64,000 nt of DNA. It comes from Panicum virgatum (Eukaryota > Streptophyta > Magnoliopsida > Poales > Poaceae). Position 1 is the first letter of the stretch. Every line of letters begins with the position of its first letter. Where the stretch lies: positions 56,064,195 through 56,128,194 of the forward strand of contig NC_053144.1 of NCBI RefSeq assembly GCF_016808335.1. Direction: 5' to 3'. The notes under the pieces were generated by a model that had not been told where the DNA came from, made no database searches, and was given only the letters and a program-made list of their open reading frames with translations. A program made the position numbers and the translations under genes. Shown here in pieces: positions 37,418 to 47,648 of the stretch.

Positions 37418-40279
37418 ATGGCTTCGCCGGATCCCGGCCGCACACCGGCGCAAGGCGACGAAGCCGCCTCCACATCCCCGTGGCTTCTCCGCAAGCTCCA
37501 GGTCTGTCTCCCTCCCGATTACTCCCCTTTAGGAAAAGTTCCAATCTTGGTTGCAAATTCTCGATGGATTCGTGTTCATGGTCACCCTTCTTCATCTCAG
37601 ATGCACTATTAGGTGTCGTTTAATTTGGTTGAACCGATCTGTCTTTAGCATTACGGGTTTGCTTCATACACGTTAGAACTTCTGTTATGTTTCGGGCATC
37701 CTATAGCTTTTTACTAAGTTAATCCTATTCCATTCACGGTGAGAAAATCATTGAACCTATCCATTGATGCGTCCTTTATCTGTATAATCTGAAAAGTTCC
37801 ACAAGTATTCATCATACGTTTTGTTGGATCAGCGAGGGAGAAATTTGCATTCGTCCTTAGATCCACGCTTTTATTCTTTTGTTGTCACAGTCTTCCTGTT
37901 GCATATGTAGAGTTTTGCACCAGGGCTGTGGTCACAATACAAAGTTTATGAGGATGCGGTCGTGGATAGCACTAAAGGTGAGAGTAGGATATATCCCAGG
38001 ATGCATTAGTCCCTTAGTGTCGTTCTGAAATTGCGATTTGGTCTTATTTTCATTCTAGGAACTATTGCGGATGCTCTGGTCCTTGTGAAAGAGCATCAGG
38101 TGGAGGCAATTGGATGTGCCACTGTTGCAGGATTCATTCTGTTCAGAGGTATACTTCTGGTTTTTGTTTGGAACCTTGTTGCTATTTGTTTGTTGTGTGC
38201 CTGTGTGGGAAATGGTCAGGAGAAGCTATGGTTCACGAATTTTAGTTTTTTTTTAACGTCTCATGTGGGAAAAAACAAAATTCTATTCTTGTTTTAAGTA
38301 GGAAGTTGAATGGAACAATGGAGATTTGTACTGTCATTTATTGAATGAGAATAACATAGTCTGTCAAATCCTGAAACCCGACAACAACAAGGTGCCTGTT
38401 TTGGCATCCTAGATTGGCTTCCTGGTCCTCCATGGACCATGGGTGCCCGGCACTACAGTACTACTATGTCTATGCCAATCTCTAACATAAAGAGAGGAAG
38501 AGAGAAAAAGAGGGGTAGCTGAGAGGAGACAACTAATACCAATTACCACAAGATTCAGCAGATAATATTTACAAAAAAATCCATATTCCTAGAATAGCTA
38601 CTAATCCTAAATTGATATTGAACAAGACAATGACTAACGGCGATGTTGATTGCGAATTAATGGCAACTACTGCTACATCCATTATGCGCGCCTATCCATT
38701 TCCATTGTCGCATCTTTAGCTTTAAGAGATCAAATACATGGGGAGCGATCTTAGCAAGCAACAATCTTGAAACAAGCATGCTTCTCAGGAAGTTGATTGT
38801 CAGCTTCATTCACTGCGTTCGGCTGGTCATCTCCCCTCCAGCGCTACAGTATTTTCCTCTCACACCACTCCAGCCACCAGCTCCAGCTCCAGCCAGCGCT
38901 ATAGTATTTTTCTCTCACACCATTCCAACTCCAGCCTCCAGCTCCAGCCTGCCGAACGCAGTGATTATATGAAGTAAAGTAGTAAACTGAATTCAATGAC
39001 GCATCTTTAATTTCAACAGCTCTGATTATGCAATTATGCCATGAACAGTAGGGCACTTCAGGCAGATCTTAAGATCACACACCGGCCATCACAATCATGA
39101 GCATTTGACAAAAGTACCAGCCAAAACACGCATATGAAGAGCAATTACTAACAGGCACTGCAATTATGATTTATGAAAAATCAATTTTTGTAACGCTACA
39201 TGTCTGCATGTATAGCATTTCCAAAGTGAGTAGTTCCTCTAATAATTACGCAAAGGTGCCATCAATTTGGCAATGATGTGGGTACTTTTTTTGTTGGCTC
39301 TCAAATCTTTATACTGATAGATTTTGACATCAGGTCCTCGGAGATTTTTATACCGCAATACCTTTGTCCGTTTCAAGACTGAGAAGGTATAATCCTTATA
39401 AATGCAGTTATATTAATTTTGAGACTTGTGTTCACACATGTAACAGTCATTAGATCAATCTGCAATTCCAAAGTTCTTTATAGTCGTCAGTGCAACTTTT
39501 GTTGGGTCCAATCAGATCATAATTACAAGAACCACGGGAGACATTTGCTATTCTTTCATGGATATGTGAGTGCATCTGATGTTCCTACCGAAATGTTGCT
39601 AGGATTTACTGAATGATGTTGAGGAAAGTATGATGGAGTACAAAACATCTATTGCGAAATTGAAGAAAGAATCAAAATACACTCTTGACAAAGTAGTCAT
39701 TGGTGAAAGTGATCTGCAGCGTGGAGCCGTGGACGAACTGATTTGAGGTATTTTACATGTCTCTACTGCTGTTTCATTGAATGATAGTTTGTCACCAACA
39801 TATTATAACTTTATGCTCGTGCCTCTCTCCAGATCTACCGGGAAGCAGATCCAATCTCTCATAGGTTCCATATACAAGGCAGAATCCACAGCTGCAGGTA
39901 TTAATCATATTTCAAGTTATTTGGATTGTTTTAGTTATTTTGCAACTTAATTTGGAACTTGATCTACGCAGAATCGGCTATGCTCAACCTTTTGATTGCT
40001 CATTTTACATCTTATAACTACATAGCTATTGCTTTCTGGCTGTAGGTCTGATGGATAGACTAAGAACCATTCCAACCAGGCAATCTCTTGAGCTGCGAGC
40101 GGAGGCGAGTACATGATTAGTACATAGAATATTTTGCCGTTGCATGAAGTGCTGATTAAATACTTTGCTTCTTTTTACCCTTCATTCAGGTGGCATCCAT
40201 GGCCTCAGGTTTGAAGAACCAGAGATGTGCCTTGCAGGAAAGAATCAACAAAATATCTGAATATGGTGTCCGTGTCTGA
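37418..40279 (+). CDS. RHIP1: RGS1-HXK1-interacting protein 1-like gene, frame broken at exon 5
   Basis: Eight exons can be traced: 37418-37501, 37911-37977, 38059-38148, 39334-39386, 39603-39747, 39833-39897, 40046-40104 and 40190-40279. They encode a small protein with SFAPGLWSQYKVYEDAVVDS, a hydrophobic AIGCATVAGFILF segment, GPRRFLYRNTF, a Lys/Glu-rich coiled-coil region, STGKQIQSL and the C-terminal LRAE-VASMASGLKNQR block ending SEYGVRV. Arabidopsis RHIP1 interacts with the G-protein regulator RGS1 and hexokinase 1 in glucose signalling. Two oddities stand out. Exon 5 ends in an in-frame TGA (39744-39746) and is one base out of phase with exon 6 (summed exons 653 nt). Intron 7 uses a GC donor (GAG|GCGAGT). 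All other introns are GT-AG. Downstream exons remain conserved, so the break is recent, is a sequence error, or is bypassed by other splicing. Otherwise the product stops after about 146 residues. Confidence 0.85.
38811..38963. mobile_element. Short MITE in RHIP1 intron 3, perfect ends
   Basis: A perfect 13-bp terminal inverted repeat, cactgcgttcggc / gccgaacgcagtg, with 3-bp duplication att on both sides. Inside, the motif acagtattttcctctcacac / atagtatttttctctcacac occurs twice, each followed by ccagctccagc-rich sequence. It is 153 bp and non-coding, and it is the best preserved of the three family members. Confidence 0.8.
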
Positions 40280-41968
40280 ACTGCACCGTCTATACACTTC
40301 CCCTTAGGTCGTTTCATACAATAAACTGTGAATCCACCATGAGAGGTGTGTTTGTTGATCGGAGAAGTTCCGTCTCCAGATTCTAACCTTTTTCTTCTTG
40401 TCAGCATTTTAAATGCTAGGACAGACAAGATCACCCATCAGAACCATGAAATGTTCCTGTCATTGTACTGTTGAGCATTTCTTGTTTGTGGCCTTGTGGG
40501 AAAGCTTTGGATACACCCCATTTATATGCAGTTGCAAGGAAAGCTATGTTCGATTCGTTTTCTGCAAACAATTCTTGCCGTCCCCATTCGGAAATATTAC
40601 CCACAATAAGGTGTTGCTACTTTGATAGACTGATAGGAGTATGTTTTATGCAGGATGTTTTATGCATGTCCTGCTTAAAAAAAAAGTGACGCCGTTCGTA
40701 GATCGCTCTTTCTTTCAACAGGATCACAGATTTAGGTTCAAAATATATTTGCAAGAAATTTATCCGCTTCCGATCCTACATTTGTGGAAAAAACCGTGCC
40801 GTGGGCATTTCCGAACAAGCTGGCTGCGTCACGCTGAAGGGACCAGTATAAACGAAACTCAGTTTTGGCCTTTTGGGCCTGAATAGATTGGCAAAGATAC
40901 AAATTCGGCACGGGCACGCTTGCCATGCAGAGCAGAGCAGAGCAGATCAGATCAGAGCAGGCGAACAGTGGCGAATTGCAATGCTTGTCACGATCCGGCA
41001 ATACCGCAGCTCTGTTTAGTTCTGAAAAATTTCTACCCGTCGTATCGAATCTTTTGACACGTGAATGGAGCATTAAATAGAGTTGAAAAAAATAATTAAT
41101 TACGCGGTCTAACTGATTAGCACGAGATGAATCTTTTAAGCCTAATTAGTCTATGATTGGACATTTTTTGTCAAGTAACAACGAAATGTGCTACAGTATC
41201 AAAACTCAAACTTTTTCACCAACTAAACGCTTTCACCAACTAAACGCACCTAGCAAGGTGTAAAAATTATTTGTTCTATGAATGCTATGTTACGGTGTTA
41301 CACCTATGGACTTTAGTGGACGTGAACCGAAAGTGCCCAGGAACTGTAACTGATTAATAATCATGCTTTTCAAGCCAGCACAACGGCTGCACCGTACGCG
41401 ATCAATCCCCAAATTCCGGTGAATTTGGTGATTGGTTATGTTCATGAGAAATGTGTTGTTGCTCATTGATTCTCTTTTTCGACAGAAGTCTTGTACTAGT
41501 GCGTCCTTGTCTGTCTCGGCACGGTGCCTGGAGCAGGCAGCCCGCATCAGCGGGATTCACTGATTCAGTAGAGCTATTAGCTCTCCAAGCCTCCAATAGG
41601 ACGACCCGGCCCAGTAAACTTACGAGTTCAAGTAGTCTGCAGTTCCGAGTTCCATTAGCTTGCAATTTAGTGCCTCATATATCAACAAATCCGCTACCCC
41701 CTAGAATATACATCTTGTCATACAAAATTTATTGGCCCTAATCTGCAGTCGAGGGCAGTTCAGCTGAATGACTGAATCGTAGTAAAAGAATAGATTGGAA
41801 CAAAAATGATATGCCATGGGGTATGTAAATCCTGCCATTCTAACGTCTATCAACTTTAATCCGTCAAATCTCTGCAGCTGTAACATCTGTCCCCATCCAG
41901 CGGTTCAGGTCAGTCTTTTTCTACAGGATCGAAACCCGGCGAGCTTTGAGTTTTCTACTAATTCAAAA
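40280..41968. other. 3' flanks of the convergent RHIP1-like and GT47 genes
   Basis: The 3' UTR of the RHIP1-like gene probably covers the first few hundred bases, and 41740-41968 is likely the GT47 3' UTR. A MITE lies at 41008-41251. No further gene is supported; the ORFs (61-111 codons) lack domains. Confidence 0.45.
41008..41251. mobile_element. Tourist/PIF-like MITE
   Basis: The left end is gctctgtttagttctg and the right end ccaactaaacgcacc, which gives GGTGCGTTTAGTTGG on the reverse. The interior has the family segments gcacgagatgaatctttta and gcctaattagtc. A 15-bp piece, tttcaccaactaaacgc, is directly repeated at the right end. The target duplication was not established. Confidence 0.6.
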
Positions 41969-43842
41969 TCAAGGAGCCTGATTCTGTAGCCAAGAAGAAG
42001 AATGAGGTGGACTCTCATCTGTCTTGTTAGTTTCAAACCGAGAAAACCTTCGCAATCTGTTGATCTTCAGTCGGATTGAGGGCACCTTTCGAGCGATTGT
42101 CTTCCAGATCATCTGGACAGCATCATCGGTCTGAGATGGATACTGGTACTCAAAGTGCTTCTCTACTTCCTTCAACCTGTTCCACATGAGCGTCCACTCT
42201 TCTCGGCTGACCCCTCTAATCAGGTTCATTAGAAATCCCTTCTTGACCGCATCCGCGCCACGGACTATGACGCTGAACTTGGAGTAGACGAGGACGTCCT
42301 CGAACGGGAGCTCAATCTCGTCACTGATGATGACCGGAACACAGTGGCTGACTATGGAGTCAAAAAGGCGATTGGAGGATGGCGTGTCGCCTGCAATGTT
42401 GAGGCAGAACTTGGAAGCCCGCATCCCCTGCGTTGCCTGCTCAATCCCGTTACCGGCCACACTTCCAAATGAGAAATGCACATCTTTCTCATCTTTCAGA
42501 AGGTAGTACAGCTCCTGCCTGATGGATCCACCCTGCAACATTGTTCAGTGAAAATGTTAGTAGAATAGCACAATGTTATGTGAATTGTATATATTTTCCT
42601 GAGTTCATCTATTGCAAGAACCTAGCGTCTTAGGCCAACTAATATACCCTACATCCTGATTGGTGTCTGTCAATGAAAATGTTTGCAGATGAATAGATCA
42701 TAATGTTGATTCCAATTCGTAAAGAAACAGTCAATTTCTAACAGTGGCATCTTTACTGCCCAAAACTAGTGCAACTTGAGGTTAGTGGCACACGGAGGGG
42801 AAGGGCCATGCTAGCCATTCCTAGGTGCTACAGAATGAAAAGGAGTGTCCATGTCACATGGCAAACAAACATTGTCAATTCTTTTTAGGAAAGAACACAT
42901 GGGCAACAATGTTGTTTAAGCAAAAGAGGCATGGTGAGATTATTAAATTAGACGCGATTAATAATCCAACAAAGATTGAATTCCATGATGAGTAAGAGTA
43001 AGTGGCAAGGTACTCACATCCTTCCTGTAGATGGCGCCTTGGAAGTAGAGCAGCGTGGGGCGATCGTGGTACCCGGCGGTGTCATTGGCGAAGTTGTCGA
43101 CGAGGTGCCGGTAGGGCGCGATGACGTCCTTGTCGAGGTTGGCGACGCTGGGCGGGTACCTCCCGAAGTCGCAGAGGACGAAGACGCAGGGCCAGAGCCT
43201 GTAGCGCGCGTCGAGCATCCCGTTGGGGTGGTGCGCGAGCACGACGTGGTCCCGGCCGCCGGTCCTCCGCCACTCGGGGCGCGCGGCGAGGAACTGGAGG
43301 AGCCTCCGCTGCAGCGCGCGGTCCTCGCTGCCCCGCGCGGGCGGCACGACCCGGGAGTGGCGGTTGAAGCTGAGGGAGGCGAAGAAGGGCACGAGGACGA
43401 CGTCGGCGTCGGCGTGGCGGCGCACCCGCACGGCGGCGCAGGGCGTGGGCGCGCCCTGCTCGGAGGCGAGGAGGTCGAGGGTGAGCCAGTACTCGACGCT
43501 GTGCTGCAGGTTGAGGCCCCCCGGGTACTCGGGCACGGCGGCCCTGACGTCGGGCCAGACGCCGCCGCCGAAGCCGGGGGGCGCCCAGTCGAGCAGGCCG
43601 AAGTGGAACTCGGGGGGCAGGTCGTACATGTACACCCGCAGCAGCGCCCGCGCCGGGTCGCATTTCGTCCCGGGGCCCGGGAGCCGGCCGCGGGCGCCGG
43701 CGGCGAGGCGGAGGCCCTGGTAGGCGGCGGCGGGGCCCGCGGCGGAGTCGAGGAGGAGGTACCAGGACGCGAAGAAGAGCGCGGCGGCGAGCGCGAAGAG
43801 CCAGGCGAGCGGGCTCCGGCAGGACGCGGCGGCGGCGGCCAT
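41969..43842 (-). CDS. Exostosin-family (GT47) glycosyltransferase
   Basis: Two exons on the minus strand, 43842-43018 and 42532-41969, with a GT-AG intron in phase 0, giving 462 residues. It is a type II Golgi membrane protein: a short cytosolic N-terminus, one membrane anchor at about residues 12-31 ([20 protein letters not shown]), then a luminal GT47 domain with [49 protein letters not shown] and, in exon 2, [19 protein letters not shown] with the EIELPFED acceptor-side block. The layout resembles the ARAD1/At1g67410-like part of GT47, enzymes of pectin or other wall glycan synthesis, but the sugar transferred cannot be told from the sequence. I chose the ATG at 43842 because it places the anchor near the N-terminus; in-frame ATGs at 44010 and 44124 would add a basic Pro-rich extension, the latter starting within a transposon. 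Exon 1 is far more GC-rich than exon 2. Confidence 0.92.
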
Positions 43843-44090
43843 GGCGCTAGCAGTGGCGAGGCGGGCGGGCCATGGCCGGGAGGGATCTGGGGATCTGAGG
43901 AGGGAATGCGCGGGCCGTCGCGGCCGCCTGGGCTGGTCTCGGTGGTTGCGATCGAGGCGGTCGGATGGATCTGGGGTTGAAGTGAACCAACTCAACCAGG
44001 AAAATGCCATACGGTTGGTGTTGGTTTGGGTTGGGCCGGGAACTGCTGGCTGCTGGGGTGGGCGCGGTCGGTGTGTGCTCGTGACCAGCC

Positions 44091-45525
44091 GGATTTTTTT
44101 CTTTTTTATATTTAAAAAAATCAAAATTTCAAAAATATATATCCGTTTTGAAATATTTCAAAACTACCCCGGTCGCCCTATGGGGGGCGACAGGCCCTAA
44201 GTGTAATTTTTTTTCTTCAAATTTGCAACGAGGTTCATGACAAAAAAAAGCAAGGGGCCTGTCGCCCCCCCCAACGGGCGACAGGGGTCTGTCGCCCACC
44301 CCGCGACAGGGCCCTGTCGCCCACCAGAGGGGCGACCGCCTCTCAGCACACTGTACACCTTCCTAAGCGAGCAACTGAAATTTCAAAGTCGCAACAAGAG
44401 CTTGCTGATTGGCTGGTTAGTAACGTTGTTTCTACTAGGAGCGTGCGTTAGTTTCTTTCCTGTGACAACGTACCGACACATTGGTATACAGAAAACATGG
44501 AGGGCCCCGTTTGGTTGCCGTAAAAATTTTGAAAAGACATCTTTCTACATTTGAAGTACTAAACATAGATTAATCACAAAAATAATTACAGAACTCGTCT
44601 GTAAATCGCGAGACGAATCTAACGAGCATAATTAATCCGTCATTAGAGGTTGTTTACTGTAGTATTACTGTAGCAATTTAGCGTCTGATTACAGCCTAAT
44701 TAGGTTCATTAGATTCGTCTCGCCATTTACAGACAGCAGTCGCAATGTGTTTTTTATTTCGTCTAGATTTAAATCTCCATGCAGGTGCCGAAATTTTTTT
44801 TGGAATTTTGAATTTTGGAACTGAACACGGGCGAGATCAATGAAATGCAGCTCATAGGAAGTTGAAATGCTAGCGCGGCTGCTGTGTGCAGTGTACTAGC
44901 TAGTAGGAGTCGGTGTGGTGTTTATTGCATTTGTTGTAGTACACTGTTCGTCAAAGCTGATGCAGTATTGGAGTAGTACTATCGATAGGCAGATGGCTGA
45001 TAATTACACGGTGCCGTACTGGTAGAGTATGGATATACAATAACTACTGCTGGAATAAAAAGGGCTTGCCTTTCAACTTCCTATGAGCTGCATTTCATTG
45101 ATCTCCATGTTTTCTGTATACCAATGTGTCGGTACGTTGTCACAGGAAAGAAACTAACGCACGCTACTAGTAGAAACAACGTTACTAACCAGCCAATCAG
45201 CAAGCTCTTGTTGCGACTTCGAAATTTCTGTTGCTCGCTTAGGAAGGTGTACAGTGTGCTAAGAGGAGGCAGTCGCCCCTCTGGTGGGCGACAGGGCCCT
45301 GTCGCCCCTGGGGTGGGCGACAGGCCCCTGTCGCCCGTTGGGGTGGGCGACAGGCCCCTTTGTTTTTTTTTTTGCCATGAACCTCGTTGCAAATTTGAAG
45401 AAAAAAATTACACTTAGGGCCTGTCGCCCCCCATAGGGCGACCGGGGGTAGTTTTGAAATATTTCAAAATGGACATATATTTTTGAAATTTTGATTTTTT
45501 TTAAATATAAAAAAGAAAAAAGTTC
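44091..45525. mobile_element. Mutator-like element with about 450-bp terminal inverted repeats
   Basis: It is flanked by the direct repeat tgaccagcc (9 bp; two further bases also match) at 44082-44090 and 45526-45534. The left TIR runs 44091-44500 and resumes at 44833-44868 after a nested MITE. The right TIR runs about 45067-45525. TIRs start GGATTTTTTTCTT and GAACTTTTTTCTT. Both contain repeated gggcgacaggcccctgtcgccc-like palindromes. The unique centre is only about 200 bp (44870-45066), so it encodes no transposase. It lies about 250 bp upstream of the GT47 start codon and separates it from its older promoter sequence. Confidence 0.88.
44503..44832. mobile_element. Tourist/PIF-like MITE nested in the Mutator-like TIR
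   Basis: Left end ggccccgtttggtt, right end on the reverse strand GCCCGTGTTCAGTT, 3-bp duplication gag at 44500-44502 and 44833-44835. Comparison with the right TIR shows that excising it restores uninterrupted TIR sequence. The inner palindrome (aatcgcgagacgaatct / agattcgtctcgcca) matches the 1-239 and 6033-6386 copies. Confidence 0.85.
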
Positions 45526-45536
45526 TGACCAGCCGG

Positions 45537-46579
45537 GCGTTATCCAAAATCCACGCATCCCAACTCGCAAGCGCGCACGGCCTGCGCCGCCGTGCCATGT
45601 AAGCAAAATCTCTGGTACACAATTTCGTGCCTTGCTTAGATGAAAATTTATTCAACCAAATGGAAAAGGAGACTATTTTTCCTCAAAAATTGATATTGCA
45701 TCTTCAGGCGTCATGAAAAAGGCTCAAATATTGTTTTCACGCATTATAGGATATAAACAACTTCCATGCTTAAATGTATGTAGAAAAATAATAATGGTTA
45801 GTAGTATTTCACATATTGAACTCGCGGAAATACACACTTTTATGAATTAAAATTTATCGTACGCGCTCTTGCACGTGTGGAAATATATCTTTCTGTTGTG
45901 TAACGTGCTCTAAAGACGACGGAATCATGACATAAATTTCTATTGATATTTGGATACATCATTCGGCATATTGTACGAATATAAAAAAAAGATACATCTC
46001 GTAGAGAAATTCAAGGTAGTTCTTCACTTCATCTCTATTGGCATAATGGCATTGTGTGCATGCATAGCGCAGCAACCATGTATCAATTGCACCACCCCCT
46101 ATGTTGATTGCACCACACATCGTTCTCGAACTGGAAGCCGTAGGTTCGAGACATGCTAAGGATGCATCTGCTGAAAACCCATCTGCCACGGCGCCCAACC
46201 TTTGGACCTCTCCTCCACCACCGGCTCGGGCCTTCTGTCTCCGATGACACCGCAGGCCAGGGCTCCGGCATCTTTGCCGGCACCGTGCTGTCGAGGGCCT
46301 GCATCGTGCACGTACGGGTTGGCTCTAGTCCTCCTCACGGCATAAAGACTTTCGGCGCGCAGGAAACGCCTCGCATCGGCATGGCAGCAAGCTTCATCGG
46401 CTTGGCAGACTGAGGGCGAAGCGCACGACGAGACACGCGAAGGTGTCGACAGGACCAGCACGCGCGCGCATATCGGCTTCATGCCCGCGGCCACGGCGCC
46501 GCGGTCGAACGGGTGTCCATGGCAGATGCTGCGGAGCATGTTCCATTCCTAGTGTAAATTCTTCTATACCCACTCCGTG
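45537..46579. other. Intergenic, no gene seen
   Basis: The first part is presumably the original distal GT47 promoter. 46140-46540 is GC-rich with overlapping ORFs on both strands (73-127 codons) and no domain; it may be a relic fragment. Confidence 0.45.
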
Positions 46580-47648
46580 CACTACGGAAACGGTCAGTTT
46601 GCCGTTTGTCCAAAATTTTATCATGTGCAAATTTTCGCCGTGTGTCGAGCCAAAAACGCACGGTAAATTGTTTGTCGTGTGGCCAGATTTGAGCCACACG
46701 GCAAACAACCCCCCTCCCCACCAACCCACCCACACACACTCAAGGGCAGTCCCAATACAGACTCTACTCATGGAGTATTAAGCCTCAAAGACTCCATCAC
46801 GAGAAACTATACTTCCCAATGCAAAATATGTAATAGTAGTTTCTATACATAAAATCATTTATTATTTTTCTTCCATCACAAGATCCATGGACTCCACGCA
46901 GTCCTCCACAATGGGAGTCTCCCTGACTTCTTGGGCATCGAAGGGCGCGTAGACTTGAGGTCCTATCTAGAAACCAAGTCTTGTTTTTTCCTTCTCTCTT
47001 CAATAATTAGGATGCCACATCAGAAAAAAAGCTATAAATAGAGGACCATAAATATACTTAGACTCCATGGTAGAGTCTGAGTTGGGACTGCCCTAACCAG
47101 CACCACCTCCCTACCTCCTCCCTCAGATTCCCCGCCGCCCCTCCTCTCCTGCCTGGTCGCCTCGCCTCGCCTCCCCTCCCCTCCTCTCCTCTCCTCTCCT
47201 CCCCTCCCATCCACCCGCTCCTCCTCTCCCCTCCGTATCCGACCCGCCGCCGCTGGATCCCGCCGGTGGAGCCACCACGTGCCGGGCCTCCCCTCCTTCC
47301 CCGCCGGGAGGGCGCACTAGGGGACGGCAACGGCGACGAACTCTTCCTCCAGTGCTCGATGTCGACGGTGGAGAGGGAGATGGCTCCAGCGGCGGCGGCA
47401 GCTTCTAGTGGTGGCGGTGGTGGCGGTCTGTTGGTGGCGGCGGCGTGCGCCGGCCGGCAGGGCAGTAGCAGCGGGGGTGTGGCCGGCGGTGGGGCAGTGG
47501 CCGGGGCCGATTTTTTTATTTACTGTTCATTATTTTGCCGTGTGTCGGAAGCTTCGCCGTGTGCCATGAGCACTTTACCGACACATGTATGCCGTGTGCG
47601 CGTTGCCTTGTGTTGCACACGGCAAACTACTCGATTCCGGTAGTAGTG
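46580..47648. mobile_element. Non-autonomous CACTA-like element with GC-rich passenger
   Basis: The left end is cactacggaaacgg followed by gtttgccgt; the right end on the reverse strand is CACTACTACCGGAATCG followed by GTTTGCCGTGTGC. Sub-terminal repeats of gccgtgtg type in both orientations are typical of grass CACTA elements. Flanking triplets are gtg (left) and ttg (right), so the 3-bp duplication is imperfect. The interior holds a nested MITE (46743-47094) and a very GC-rich, clean-reading segment (about 47095-47515) with an ORF of 125 codons, likely captured host sequence of unknown origin. Confidence 0.68.
46743..47094. mobile_element. MITE with AGGGCAGTCCCAA ends, nested in the CACTA-like element
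   Basis: A perfect 13-bp inverted repeat, agggcagtcccaa / ttgggactgccct, with partner internal repeats (agactctac...ggtagagtct). If the element is taken as gggcagtc...gactgccc, the flanking triplets are caa and taa, one mismatch from a Tourist-like TAA duplication. Confidence 0.75.

Noticed and set aside
38340..38800. Search for an extra RHIP1 exon in intron 3
   Set aside because: Exons 3 and 4 join in phase and the conserved protein is continuous across them. The extra length is explained by repeats, including the MITE at 38811-38963.
42976..43980. Plus-strand ORF of 334 codons
   Set aside because: Antisense shadow of GT47 exon 1, dominated by Gly/Glu/Val, with no domain.
43843..44124. N-terminal extension of the GT47 protein to ATGs at 44010 or 44124
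   Set aside because: It would place the membrane anchor about 70-110 residues in, behind a basic Pro/Arg-rich stretch. The 44124 start lies inside the Mutator-like TIR.
46120..46160. Possible pol III B-box (gtaggttcgagac)
   Set aside because: No matching A box or cloverleaf could be drawn around it, so no tRNA gene is called.
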